Assembly: GCF_009377235.1 (NCBI RefSeq)
Contig: NZ_VMNX01000062.1
Coordinates: 1 to 42,147 of the forward strand
Length of the DNA: 42,147 nt
DNA from: Streptomyces acidicola
Lineage (GTDB): Bacteria > Actinomycetota > Actinomycetes > Streptomycetales > Streptomycetaceae
Direction of reading: 5' to 3'
Below the pieces are notes generated by a model. That model had not been told where the DNA came from. It ran no database searches and saw nothing but the letters and a program-made list of their open reading frames with translations. Positions 1 through 12,000 of the stretch are shown piece after piece. Every line of letters begins with the position of its first letter. Positions within the stretch are counted from its first letter, which is position 1. Position numbers and translations under genes: made by a program.

Positions 1-3000
1 GTGTCGAGTCGGCCGGAGGCGTGGACGGTCCACTCGGCCCGCGGTTCGGCGGTGTCGGGGCGGGAGTGGACACTGACGGGGCGGCGGCCGTCGGCGGCGG
101 GTGGGCCCACGCGTACCTGGAGTTGGATGGCCTCGCGTTCCGCGATGTCGAGCGGGGCCGTGAGGGTGAGATCGTGGACGCGCTCGCAGCCCACCTCGTC
201 GCCGGCCCGCAGAGCGAGTTCCAGGAAGGCGGTGCCGGGGAGCAGGACGCGGCCGTGGACGACATGGTCGGCGAGCCATGGTTGCCGGGCGGGGGTCAGC
301 CGGCCGGTGAGGACGACGCCCTCGCCGTCGGCCAGGTCGACGGTGGCGGCCAGCAGCGGGTGGCCGGACGCGCCGAGGCCGAGTCCGGTGGCGTCTCGGA
401 CACGACCGGTGCCGGTGGGCCAGTAGGGCTGCCGTTCGAAGGCGGTGGTGGGCAGGTCGACGCGGCGGGCACCGGTGTCCTGGTAGAGCGCGGCCCAGTC
501 GACGGTTCCGGCGGCGCTGGCGGTGTGCAGCCGGGCCAGGCCGGTGATCAGGGACAGTTCCTCGGGGCGGTCGGCGCGCAGGAGCGGTACGGCGACCGTC
601 TCGGGGTCGGCGAGGGTCTCCTCGACGAGCGCGCTCAGCACGCCGTCGGGGCCGAGTTCGAGGTGGGCGCGCACGCCTTGGGCGGCGAGGGTCCGTACGG
701 CGTCGGCGAACCGCACGGTGGCGACGGTCTGCCGGGTCCAGTGGTCGGGATCGCGCAGTTCACGGGCGGTGGCGGTGCGGCCGGTGACGGTCGAGACGAC
801 GGGCAGCCGCGGGTCGTGGAAGGTGAGCCCGGCGACCACGGCGCGGAAGTCGTCGAGGACGGGCGTCATCAGCGGTGAGTGGAAGGCGTGCGAGACGGCG
901 AGCCGGTGGGTGCGGTGCCCGGCGTCGCGGAGCCGGTCGGCAGCCGCGAGTACGGCGTCCTCGGCACCGGACATGACCACGGAGGCCGGGCCGTTGACGG
1001 CGGCGAGCGCGACGTCGTCGCCGAGCAGCGGGCGCACCGCGTCCTCGGACGCCGCCACGGCGACCATGGCGCCGCCCTCGGGCAGCGCCTGCATGAGGCG
1101 GCCGCGGGCGGTGACGAGGGCACAGGCGTCCTCGACGGACAGCACACCGGCGACATGCGCGGCGGTGATCTCGCCGATGGAGTGCCCGGCGACGAAGCCG
1201 GAGCGCACACCCAGCGATTCGGCGAGCCGGTACAGGGCGGTCTCAACGGCGAAGAGGGCGGGCTGGGTGTGTTCGGTGCGGTTGAGCGCGGCCTCGTCGC
1301 CGCCCCACATGACGTCCCGCAGGGCGGGGTCGAGGTGGCCGAGCAACTCGTCGAGTGCTTCGGCGAATGCGGGGAAGCGGTCGTACAACTCCCGTCCCAT
1401 GCCGAGGCGTTGGCTGCCCTGGCCGGTGAAGAGGATCGCGAGGCCGCCCTCTGTGGCGGTGCCGCGGGCCAGTTCGCGCGGTCCGTCCTCGTGCGGCAGG
1501 AGTACGGCGCGGTGTTCCAGGTGGCCGCGTCCTGTGGCGAGGGAGTGACCGACGTCCGGTGCGGCCAGGCCGGAGGCGGCGGCCGTGACCCGGTGGAGCT
1601 GGGTGTCGAGGCCGGTGGCGGTGCGGGCGGACACCGGCCATGGCGTCAGGGCCGGGGTGGGTGTGACGTCGGGTTCCTCGGCGGGCGGGGCCTGTTCGAG
1701 GACGACGTGGGCGTTGGTGCCGCTGATGCCGAAGGAGGAGACGCCGGCGCGGCGTGGGGCGTCGGTGTGCGGCCAGGGCGTGTTGGCGGTGAGGAGCCGT
1801 ACGGAGCCGGCGGTCCAGTCCACGTCGGGCGTGGGCTCCTGGGTGTGCAGGCTGCGTGGGAGCAGGCCGGCCCGTAGGGCCATGACGGTCTTGATGACGC
1901 CGGCGACTCCGGCGGCGCCCTGGGTGTGGCCGATATTGGACTTCACCGAGCCCAGCAGCAGGGGACGTTCGCGGTTCTGGCCGTAGGCGGCGAGGAGGGC
2001 CTGGGCCTCGATGGGGTCGCCCAGTGTCGTGCCCGTGCCGTGTGCCTCGACGGCGTCGATCTGGTCGGGGGTGAGGCCGGCGTTGTCGAGGGCGGCGCGG
2101 ATGACGCGTTGCTGTGCGGGCCCGTTGGGGGCGCTGATGCCGTTGGAGGCGCCGTCCTGGTTGAGGGCGGTGCCGCGGACCACGGCGAGCACGGGGTGGC
2201 CGCTTCGCCGGGCGTCACTGAGGCGTTCCAGTACGAGGACGCCGGCGCCCTCGCTCCAGCCGACCCCGTCGGCGGCGGCGGAGAAGGGCTTGCAGCGGCC
2301 GTCGGAGGCGAGGCCTCCCTGGGCGGTGAAGGACACGAAGGTTCCAGGGGTGCACATGACGGTGGCGCCGCAGGCGAGGGCGAGGGCGGACTCGCCGGTG
2401 CGCAGCGACTGCACGGCCCAGTGCAGGGCGACGAGGGAGGAGGAGCAGCCTGTGTCGACGGTGACGGCGGGCCCCTCCAGGCCGAGGACGTAGGAGATGC
2501 GCCCGGAGATCACGCCGGCGGCGTGGCCGGTGGTGGCGTAGACGTCCATGTTCTCGCGGGCTGCGGCGACGACCTTGCCGTAGTCCTGGATGGTGGTGCC
2601 GGCGAAAACGCCGGTGCGGCTGCCGCGCAGTGCGGTCGGGGCGATGCCGGCGCGTTCGAGCGCCTCCCAGGCGGTCTCCAGCAGGAGCCGCTGCTGGGGG
2701 TCCATGGCGAGGGCCTCGCGGGGGGCGATGCCGAAGAACGCCGGGTCGAACTCGGTCATCGCGTCGAGGAAGCCGCCTTCGCGCGCACGGCTGCGGCCGG
2801 GTCCGTCGCCGGTGAGGCGGGCCAGGTCCCAGCCGCGGTCGGTGGGGAACGGGCCGATGGCATCCCGTCCGTCGACGACGAGCTCCCACAGGTCCTCCGG
2901 GGAGGCGACGCCGCCGGGGTAGCGGCAGCCCATGCCGACGACGGCGATCGGTTCGACGGCCGCCGAGATGAGCTGCTGGTTGTGCCGCCGCAGCCGCTCG

Positions 3001-3053
3001 TTCTCCTTCAGGGAGGTCCGCAGCGCCTCGACGTAGGGGTTGGGTGTGTTCAA
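1..3053 (-). CDS. Type I modular PKS, 3'-truncated (docking-KS-AT-DH...)
   Basis: 1017 residues are visible before the window edge cuts through the DH. The N-terminal docking helix (YVEALRTSLKENERLRRHNQQL) suits the C-terminus of the PKS encoded 28 bp upstream. KS about 2954-1680 (Cys 2445-2447; the motif is DTGCSSS rather than DTACSSS). AT about 1445-560 (GHSIG Ser 1179-1181; HAFHS 876-890, malonyl type). DH from about 400 leftward keeps the catalytic His (DHVVHGRVLLPG, His 264-266). No ATG or GTG lies near the docking helix. The start chosen is the TTG at 3053, preceded by a GAGAGAG run; a TTG at 3068 is the alternative. It probably acts directly after the two-module PKS. KR, possible ER, ACP and any further modules lie outside. 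Confidence 0.95.
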   Translation of the reverse strand, partial: MNTPNPYVEALRTSLKENERLRRHNQQLISAAVEPIAVVGMGCRYPGGVASPEDLWELVVDGRDAIGPFPTDRGWDLARLTGDGPGRSRAREGGFLDAMTEFDPAFFGIAPREALAMDPQQRLLLETAWEALERAGIAPTALRGSRTGVFAGTTIQDYGKVVAAARENMDVYATTGHAAGVISGRISYVLGLEGPAVTVDTGCSSSLVALHWAVQSLRTGESALALACGATVMCTPGTFVSFTAQGGLASDGRCKPFSAAADGVGWSEGAGVLVLERLSDARRSGHPVLAVVRGTALNQDGASNGISAPNGPAQQRVIRAALDNAGLTPDQIDAVEAHGTGTTLGDPIEAQALLAAYGQNRERPLLLGSVKSNIGHTQGAAGVAGVIKTVMALRAGLLPRSLHTQEPTPDVDWTAGSVRLLTANTPWPHTDAPRRAGVSSFGISGTNAHVVLEQAPPAEEPDVTPTPALTPWPVSARTATGLDTQLHRVTAAASGLAAPDVGHSLATGRGHLEHRAVLLPHEDGPRELARGTATEGGLAILFTGQGSQRLGMGRELYDRFPAFAEALDELLGHLDPALRDVMWGGDEAALNRTEHTQPALFAVETALYRLAESLGVRSGFVAGHSIGEITAAHVAGVLSVEDACALVTARGRLMQALPEGGAMVAVAASEDAVRPLLGDDVALAAVNGPASVVMSGAEDAVLAAADRLRDAGHRTHRLAVSHAFHSPLMTPVLDDFRAVVAGLTFHDPRLPVVSTVTGRTATARELRDPDHWTRQTVATVRFADAVRTLAAQGVRAHLELGPDGVLSALVEETLADPETVAVPLLRADRPEELSLITGLARLHTASAAGTVDWAALYQDTGARRVDLPTTAFERQPYWPTGTGRVRDATGLGLGASGHPLLAATVDLADGEGVVLTGRLTPARQPWLADHVVHGRVLLPGTAFLELALRAGDEVGCERVHDLTLTAPLDIAEREAIQLQVRVGPPAADGRRPVSVHSRPDTAEPRAEWTVHASGRLD

Positions 3054-3081
3054 CGCGGGCTCTCTCAAGTCGGGCGGGATG

Positions 3082-6000
3082 TCAGTCCGAGGTGGTCTCG
3101 GCCGCGAGCCGCAGCAGGCTCTCGCCGTCGAGGGCGTCCAGGTCGTGAGGTTCGTGCGGGCCGGTGTCGCCCGCTGGGGTGCCGGTGGTCGCGGGGTCGC
3201 CGTCGGCGAGTTGCAGGATCAGGTCCAGCAGCCCGGCCTTGCGCAGCCGGGCGGGCGGGATGGCGGCGAGGGCGGCGCGGACCGTGACGTCCGGGTCGTC
3301 GCCGACGGCGGCCGCCGGGGCGTCGGGGAAGAGTTCGGTGCGCAGGTGGGCGGCGACGGCCGTGGCGTTGGGGTGGTCGAAGACGAGGGAGGCGGGCAGG
3401 GCGAGGCCGGTGACGGCCCTGAGCCGGTTGCGCAGCTCGACGGCGCTGACGGAGTCGAAGCCGAGGTCGCGCAGGGCGCGTTCGGCGGGTACGGCGTCGG
3501 AGCCGGAGTGGCCCAGGGTGGCGGCGGCCTCGGTGCGGACGAGGTCGAGGAGCAGACGGGTGCGTTCGACGTCGGGCAGCTCGGCGAGCCGGTCGCGCAG
3601 GCCGGGGCCGTCCTCGGGTTCGGGGGCGTCGGCGGACCCGGGTTCGGTGGCCGGCGCCAGTTCGGACAGCAGCGGGCTGGGCCGGGCCGCGGTGAAGGCG
3701 GGAAGGAACGCCGCCCAGTCGGTGGCCGTGACGGTCAGGCCGGTCACGTCCTCGTCGAGGGCGCGTTGCAGGGCGGCGAGCGCGGTGTCGGGGTCCATGG
3801 GGTGGACGCCGCGGCGCGCGAGTTCGGCGGCGAGGCCGGGTTCGGTGGCCATGCCGGTCTCGCCCCACGCGCCCCAGGCGATGGAGGTGGCGGGCAGGCC
3901 GGCGGCGCGGCGGTGCCGGGCGAGTGCGTCGAGGTAGGCGTTGGCGGCGGCGTAGGCGGGCTGGCCTCCGCTGCCCCAGGAGGCGGCGCCGGAGGAGAAC
4001 AGCACGAACGCGTCGAGGTCGCGGTCCGCGGTGAGTTCGTGGAGGTGGCGGGCTCCGAGCAGTTTGGCGCTGAGCAGCGCCTGCAGGCTGTCCGGGGTGA
4101 GGGCGGTGGTGTCGCTGTCGCCGTCGGAGACGCCGGCGGCGTGGATGACGGTGGTCAGCGGCTGGTCGGCGGGCAGAGCGTCGAGGTGGGCGGCGAGGGC
4201 GGCCCGGTCGGCGGCGTCGCAGGCGGCGACGGTGACGCGGGCGCCGAGTTCGGTGAGCTGTTTGGTGAGGGTGTCGGCGCCGGGGGCGTCGGGGCCGCGT
4301 CGGCTGAGGAGCAGGACGTGGGCGGCGCCCCCGGCGACGGCCCAGTGGGCGAGGCGGCTGCCGAGGGCGCCGGTGCCGCCGGTGACGAGGGCGGTGCCGC
4401 CGGTACGCCAGGGCTGTGCCGCGGTGGGTTCCCCGGCGGGGACGAGACGGCGGGCGTGGGCGCCCGAGGGGCGCAGGGCCAGCTGGTCCTCGGTGGCGTC
4501 GGTGGTGAGCAGCGCGGCGAGCAGGGCGCCGGAGCGGGTGTCGACGGTGTCCGGCAGGTCGGCCAGGCCGCCCCACAGTGCGGGGTGTTCCAGGGCGGCG
4601 ACCCGGCCGAGTCCCCACAGGGTGCCTTGGGCCGGGTGGCTGGCGAGGTCGCCGGGTACGGCGGCGACGGCTTCCCGGGTGAGGCACCACAGCCGGGCTC
4701 CGGTGGGCCGGTCGGCGAGTGCCTGGAGCAGGGCGACGGTCGCGGCGAGCCCGGCGGGCACCGCCGGGTGACGGGTGTCGGTGGGGTCCTCGGCGAGGCC
4801 CAGCAGGGAGACCACGACCGTGAGGTGTGGGGGCAGCGCCGCGGCGAGGGTGGTGCGGTCGGCGGTTGCGGGGTCGACGTCCACGCGGGCGGTGCCGGGT
4901 CCGAGGGCGGCGACGACGGCGGCCACCCAGGGGTCCGCGGTGTGCGTGTCCGGGACGACGACGAGGCGGTCGGCGGGCGGGACCGAGGCCGTTATGGCCG
5001 TCGGGTGCCAGGTCTCCCGGTAGCTCCAGGACGCGGCGAGCGTCCGGCGCCGGGACCGCTGCCGCCAGTCGGCGAGGGCGGGCAGGACGGCGGCGAGTTC
5101 GGGCTCGCCGGCTCCGGTCTCGGCGGCGAGGCGGGCGGTGTCGGCGTCGTCGACGAGGTCCCAGAACGCGCTGTCCTCGCCGGCGCCGGCCTGCGCGGGG
5201 GCTGTGTCGGGGGTGGGCCAGTAGCGGCGGCGCTGGAAGGGGTAGGTGGGCAGCTCGACGGCCGGCTCGGAGCGGGCGGCGGAGGGGAAGCAGGGCCGCC
5301 AGTCGACGGGCAGGCCCACCGTCCAGCCGGCCGCCGCCGACAGCAGGAAGGCGCGGGCGTCGGAGGCCTGACGGCGCACGGATCCGAGGACGACGGCGTC
5401 CTCGGCGCCCGCCGCTTCACAGGTCTCACCGATCGCGCCGGCCAGGACGGGGTGAGGGCTGCTCTCGACGAAGACCCGGTGTCCGGCCGCGAGCAGGGCG
5501 CGGGTGGCCGCCTCCATGCGCACGGTCTGCCGCAGGTTGCGGTACCAGTAGCCGGCGTCGAGGGCGGTGGTGTCGAGGCGTCCACCGGTCACCGTGGAAT
5601 AGAACGGGACACTGGCCGGGCGCGGGTTCAACTCCCCCAGGGCGGCAAGGAGTTGTTCCTTCACGGCCTCGGTCTGGGGGCCGTGCCCGGCGATGTCGGA
5701 CTTGACGTCCTTGGTGCGCAGGTTCCTGCGCGCGCACATGTCGCGCAGTTCGTCGAGGGCGCCGTTCTCTCCGGAGACGACGACCATGGAGGGCCCGTTG
5801 AGGACGGCTACGCCGACCCGTCCGGGCCACGCCTGAAGGAGGGGTTCGACCTGCTCGACGGGCGCGAACACCGTCATCAGGCCGCCCAGTCCACCGAGTT
5901 CGAGCATGGTCCGGCCGCGCAGCGCCACCAGCCGGGCCGCCTCCTGAAGCGTGAAGGCGCCCGCCACATGGGCGGCGGCGATCTCACCCTGCGAGTGGCC

Positions 6001-9000
6001 GACGACGGCACCGGGTTCAACGCCGAGGGAGCGCCAGAGGGCGGCGAGCGCGACCATGGTGGAGAACAGCGCGGGCTGCACGACGTCGGCCCTGTGCAGT
6101 ACGTCGGGGTCGTCGCCCTCGCCGCGCAGCAGGGCGACGGGCGAGAAGTCGACGTAGGGGGCGAGGGCGTCGGCGCAGTCGTCGACGGTGGTACGGAACA
6201 CCTGTGAGGTGTCGTACAGTTCGCGGCCCATGCCCCACCACTGGGAGCCCTGGCCGGGGAAGACGAACACCGGGCCGGTGGCGGTGCCGGCGGTCGTGCC
6301 GCGGATGACGGCGGGGTCGGTGGTGCCGGTGGCCAGGGCGTCCAGCGAGTCGAGGAGCCGGGCGCGGTCGTGGCCCAGGACGACGGCACGGTGCTGATGG
6401 GCGGCGCGGGTGGTGGCGAGCGACCAGCCGGCCGCCGCGGGCGCGGTCCCGGGCCGGGAGCGCAGGAAGGCGCCTGCGCGGGCGGCTTGTTCGGCCAGCG
6501 CGGGAGCGGTCCGGGCGGACAGGAGCAGGGGCACGTCGGGGGTGTCGACCGGTGGCGTCACCTCCGCGGTGGGCTCTGCCGCGGGCTGCGGGGGTGCTTG
6601 CTCCAGCACGAGATGGGCGTTGGTGCCGCTGATGCCGAACGCGGACACGGCGGCGCGGCGGGGCCTTCCGGTGTCGGGCCACTCCTCGGCGGACCGCAGC
6701 AGACGTACGGCGCCCGTGGTCCAGTCGACGCGGGTGGAGGGCGTGTCGGCGTGCAGGGTGCGCGGCGCGGTGCCGTGTTCGAGGGCCAGCACCGTCTTGA
6801 TGACGCCGACCGCGCCGGCCGCCGCCTGGGTGTGGCCGATGTTGGACTTCACCGACCCCAGCAGCAGCGGGTACGTGCGGTGGTGCCCGTAGGCAGCGAG
6901 GAGGGCCTCGGCCTCGATGGGGTCTCCGAGCCGGGTGCCGGTCCCGTGGGCCTCGACGGCGTCCACGTCGGCCGGGCCGAGCCGGGCGTCGGCCAGGGCC
7001 TCGCGGATGACGCGCTGCTGGGCGGGCCCGTTGGGCGCGGTGAGCCCGTTGGAGGCGCCGTCCTGGTTCACGGCCGACCCGCGGATCACGGCCCGTACCC
7101 GATGGCCCCGGCGTCGGGCCTCGCTGAGGCGTTCGACGACGAGGAGCGCGACGCCCTCGGAGTAGCCGGTGCCGTCGGCATCCTCGGAGAACGCCTTGGA
7201 GCGGCCGTCGCGGGCGATGGCGCCCAGCCGCTGGATGCGGGCGAAGCTCGCCGAGTCGGTCATCACGGTGACGCCGCCGGCGAGGGCGAGCGCGCACTCG
7301 CCCGCGCGGACGGCGCGCACCGCCTGGTGCAGGGCGACCAGCGAGGAGGAGCAGGCGGTGTCGACGGTGAGCGCGGGGCCGTTCAGGCCGAGGATGTAGG
7401 AGACGCGGCCGGACAGGGCACTGGCGGCGAGGCCGGTGGCGGCGTGGCTCTCGGTGCGCTCGGCGGAGCCGCTGACCACATGGGCGTAGTCCTGTCCGTT
7501 GCTGCCGACGAAGACGCCGGTGCGGGTGGAGCGCAGGGTGTGCGGGTCGATGCCGGCCCGTTCCACGGCCTCCCAGGCGGTCTCCAGCAGGAGCCGCTGC
7601 TGCGGGTCCATGGTGACCGCCTCGCGCGGGGAGATCCCGAAGAAGGCCGCGTCGAAGTCGTGGGCGTCGTAGAGGAATCCGCCTTCGAGGCGCCCGCCGT
7701 CCGCGAACTCCGTCAGGTCCCAGTCGCGGTCGCCGGGGAAGGGCCCGATGGCGTCGCGTTCCTCGGCGAGCAGGTCCCACAGGAGCTGCGGGGAGTCGGC
7801 GCCGCCGGGCAGCCGGCAGGCCATGCCGACGATCACGACCGGGTCGTCCGCGTCATCGGCGTCGTCGCGGGATCCGGACGGGCCGGCGGGTGCGGCTTCC
7901 ACGGGGTCCTCGCCGGTGCCGGTCAGGGCGGCCAGCAGATGTTCGGCGAGTTCGCGCGGGGTGGGGTGATCGAAGACGACTCCGGCGGCGAGTGACAGTC
8001 CCGTCACGGCGACGAGCCGGTTGCGCAACTCCACGGCGCTCAACGAGTCGAACCCGGAGGCCCGGAACGCCCGGTCGGGCGGTACGTCGGCGGCCCGCCG
8101 GTGACCGAGGGCGCCGGCGGCCGCGGTGCGCACCGCGGCCAGGACGAGCGTGGTGTGTTCGGCGGGCGGTGCCGTGCGCAGCCGGTCGGCCAGGGGCGTC
8201 GTGGCGGCGTCCGGTGTGTGGGAGGCGTCCGGGGCCGGTACGGCGGGGTGGTCGTCGAGGACCGGGCTGCGGCGCGGGCCGCCGCGCAGCGCGACGGCGA
8301 GGGGGGCGAGGTCGGCGACCAGGAGGGCGGGGTGGGGCTCGGTGGTGGCTTCCAGCAGGGCGGTCAGGGCCAGTTCGGGGTCGAGGCCGCCCAGGCCGGA
8401 CCGTCGGCCCTGCGTGTCGTCCAGCACGGCGGCCATGCCGGCGCCGCGCCAGGCCGCCCAGGAGATCGACACGGCGGGCAGCCCCTCGGCACGGCGGCGG
8501 GCGGCGAGGGTGTCGAGGACGGTGTTGGCCGCCGCGTAGTTGGCCTGGCCGGGGTTGCCAAGGGCGCCGGACACCGATGAGAACAGTACGAACGCCGACA
8601 GGTCCTGGTTTCTGGTCAGTTCGTCGAGGTGGAGCGCGGCGGTGGTCTTGGCGCGGAACACGTCGGTGAACCGGTCCGGGGTGAGCCGGTCCAGCACGCC
8701 GTCGTCGAGGACTCCGGCGGCGTGCACGACGGCGGTCAGCGGCTGCTCGGCGGGGATCGCGGCGAGCAGGGCGGCCAGCGCGTCCCGGTCGGCGACGTCG
8801 CAGGCGGCGATGTCCACCTCGCAGCCGGCCTCGGCCAGTTCATGTCTCAGGTCGTCCGCGCCCGGCGCGTCCGGGCCGCGGCGCGAGACCAGCAACAGGC
8901 GCTCGGCACCCTCCTCGGCCAGCCGACGCGCGACCTGTGCGCCGAGGCCGCCGGTGCCACCCGTGACGAGGGTGGTGCCGGCGGGACGCCACCCGGTGGG

Positions 9001-12000
9001 CGGGCCGCCGGGCAGTCCCCCGGGCGCCTCGGGCTCCCGTCGAGGCGCCGGCACGAGCCGCCGGACGAGGGCTCCGGTGGCGCGTACGGCCACCTCGTCC
9101 TCTCCGTGCGAGGCCGTGAGGGCGGCCAGCGTGAGGGCGACGGTGTGCGCGGTGGGGTCGTCGGCGGGCAGGTCCAGCAGGCCGCCCCAGCGATCGGGGA
9201 TCTCACGAGCGGCGACCCGCCCGAGCCCCCGGAGAGCGGACCCGGCGAGGCCACGGGCCCGGTCGCCTTCGGCGGCGGCCACGGCGTCACGCGTCGCACA
9301 CCACAGGGGTGCCCGCAGCCCGGCGTCGCCGGTCGCCTGAATGGCCGTCAGCGCGGCGAGGAGCCCGGCCGGCACGTCCGCCGCGTCGGAGTCCTCGAGC
9401 GCGGTGAGGCACAGGACGCCCGCCGGCTCGCTGTCGCCCGCCGCGTCCCGCAGCAGTGCGGCGAGCGTGGCGCGGTCGGCGCCGGCGGGGCAGCGGACCG
9501 GCACGGCCGCCGTACCGAGGGCGTGGGCCAGCGCGCCTGCCCAGGGGTCGTCGTGCTCGGGCAGGAGGAGCAGCCAGGGGCCGGTCGTCCCACCGGGCCA
9601 CGGGAAAGTGCACGGCTGCCAGTGCTCGCGGTGGCGCAGGGCGTCCAGGACGGCCCGGCCGCGGTGCCGGGACCGCCAGGACAGCAGGGCGGGCACCACG
9701 GATCGGACGGCGTCCTCCGGGACGCCGAGCCGGCCCGCGAGCGCGGCGGGTTCGGTGCGGCCGAGCGCCGACCACAGGTCCGTGCCGTCCGCTTCCCGGT
9801 TGGCGTTGCGGAAGGGGAAACGGCTGCGGCGGAACGGGTAGGTGGGCAACGCGACCCGCTCGGCCCCGGTCCCGGCGAACAGGGCCGTGAAGTCGACCGG
9901 GACGCCGTGGACGTACAGCCTGGCCAGGGCCGTGACGGCGGAGTGCTCCTCGTCCGGACCGCCGTGCAGCAGCGGTGTGACGACGGCGCCGGGCGGCAGG
10001 GTCTCCTGTGCGAGGGCCGCGAGGACGCCGCCGGGGCCCACCTCCAGCCAGGCGCCGACGCCGTGCTCGGCCAGGGTGCGCACACCGTCGGCGAAGCGGA
10101 CGGTCTCGCGCAGATGGCGTACCCAGTAGTCGGGGGTGGTCAGTTCGCCGGGCTCGGCGAGCCGTCCCGTGACGTTGGAGACGACGGGCAGGGTGGGTTC
10201 GGCGAAGGACAACTCCGCGACGGCCGCACGGAACGGGTCGAGGGCGGGCTCCATCAGCGGTGAGTGGAAGGCGTGCGACACCCGCAGGCGCGCGGTGCGG
10301 TGCCCGGCCCCGGCCAGGCGGGTCGCGGCCGCGTCCACGGCCTCGTCGGGGCCGGAGAGGACCACGGAACGCGGCCCGTTGACGGCGCCCAGGACGACGC
10401 CGTCGGTGAGCAGCGGGCGGACCTCCTCCTCACCGGCGGCCACGGCGACCATCGCACCGCCGGCCGGCAGGCCCTGCATCAGGCGGGCCCGCGCGGACAC
10501 CAGGCGGCAGGCGTCGGCCAGGGACAGCACTCCGGCGACGTGGGCGGCGGCGATCTCGCCGACGGAGTGGCCCATGAGGTACTCGGGCCGTACGCCCCAG
10601 GAGACCACGAGCCGGTACAGGGCGACCTCGACGGCGAACAGCGCGGGCTGCGCGAACTCCGTGCGGTGCAGCGTCCCTTCGTCCTCGCCCCACATCGCCG
10701 ACCGCACGCGGGGGTCGAGCCCGGCGAGGACCTCGTCCAGGGCCGCGGCGAACACGGGGAAGCGGGCGGCGAGTTCATGTCCCATGGCGAGGCGCTGGCT
10801 GCCCTGCCCGGAGAACAGGACGGCGACGGACGGCTCGTCGCCCGCCACGGCTTCGGCGAGCGGCGGGGCGTCCTCGGCGGAGCCGAGCAGCACGGCCCGG
10901 TGCTCGAAGGAGGACCGTCCGCCGGCCAGCGAGTGGCCGATGTCGAGCGGGTCGTGCCCGGTGGCCCGCTCGCGTACGCGGGCCATGTGGTCGGCGAGGG
11001 CCTCGGCGCTGCGGGCGGACAGCGGCCAGGGCACCGCGCGTACGGGCGACGGGGCCGGCTCGGGGGCCGGTCTGGACTCGGCTGCCGGTTGCGGGTCGGG
11101 GGCCGCCTCCAGGATGACGTGTGCGTTGGTGCCGCTGATGCCGAACGCGGACACGGCGGCCCGCCGGGGTCGGCCGGTGCGGGGCCAGTCGGTGTGCTGC
11201 CGCAGTAGTTCGACGCGGCCGCCCGCCCATTCGACGGCGCCCGTCGGCTCTTGCGCGTGCAGGGTGCGCGGCAGCCTGCCGTACCGCATCGCCAGCACCG
11301 TCTTGATCACGCCGGCGACGCCCGCCGCGGCCTGGGTGTGTCCGATGTTGGACTTCAACGAGCCGAGCAGCAGCGGCCGTTCGCGGTCCTGGCCGTAGGT
11401 GGCGAGCAGCGCGGACGCCTCGACGGGGTCGCCGAGCGTCGTGCCGGTGCCGTGCGCCTCGACGGCGTCCACGTCGGCGGGGCCGAGTCCGGCGGTGGCC
11501 AGGGCCTGCCGGATGACCTGCTGCTGGGCGCGACCGCTGGGGGCGGTCAGGCCGTTGGAGGCGCCGTCCGAGTTGACGGCGGTGCCGCGTACGAGCGCCA
11601 GGACGGGGTGCCCGTGGCGGCGGGCGTCGGACAGACGCTCCACGACGAGGACGGCGACGCCCTCGGACCAGCCGGTGCCGTCGGCATCCGCGGAGAACGC
11701 CTTGCAGCGGCCGTCGGGGGCGAGGCCGCCCTGCCGGCTGAACTCGGTGAAGACGGCCGGGTCGGACATCACCGTGACGCCGCCGACAACGGCCAGTTCG
11801 GTCTCTGAGGTCCGCAGGGCCTGGACGGCGGTGTGCAGGGCGACCAGCGAGGAGGAGCAGGCGGTGTCGACGGTCAGGGCCGGGCCTTCGAGGCCGAGGA
11901 CGTAGGCGAGCCGGCCCGACAGGACGCTGGCGGCGGTGCCGGTCATGGCGTGTCCGGCGCCGTCGCCGGGGCCGGGCCGACCGGAGTCCCACTGGTAGGT

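Noticed and set aside
2445..2450. KS motif DTGCSSS in the left-hand PKS as an inactivating change
   Set aside because: The nucleophilic Cys and both histidines are present; Ala to Gly before the Cys is a mild variant.
3040..6207. Long plus-strand open frame opposite the two-module PKS
   Set aside because: Antisense shadow of conserved KR, AT and ACP sequence on the minus strand; no recognisable protein features.
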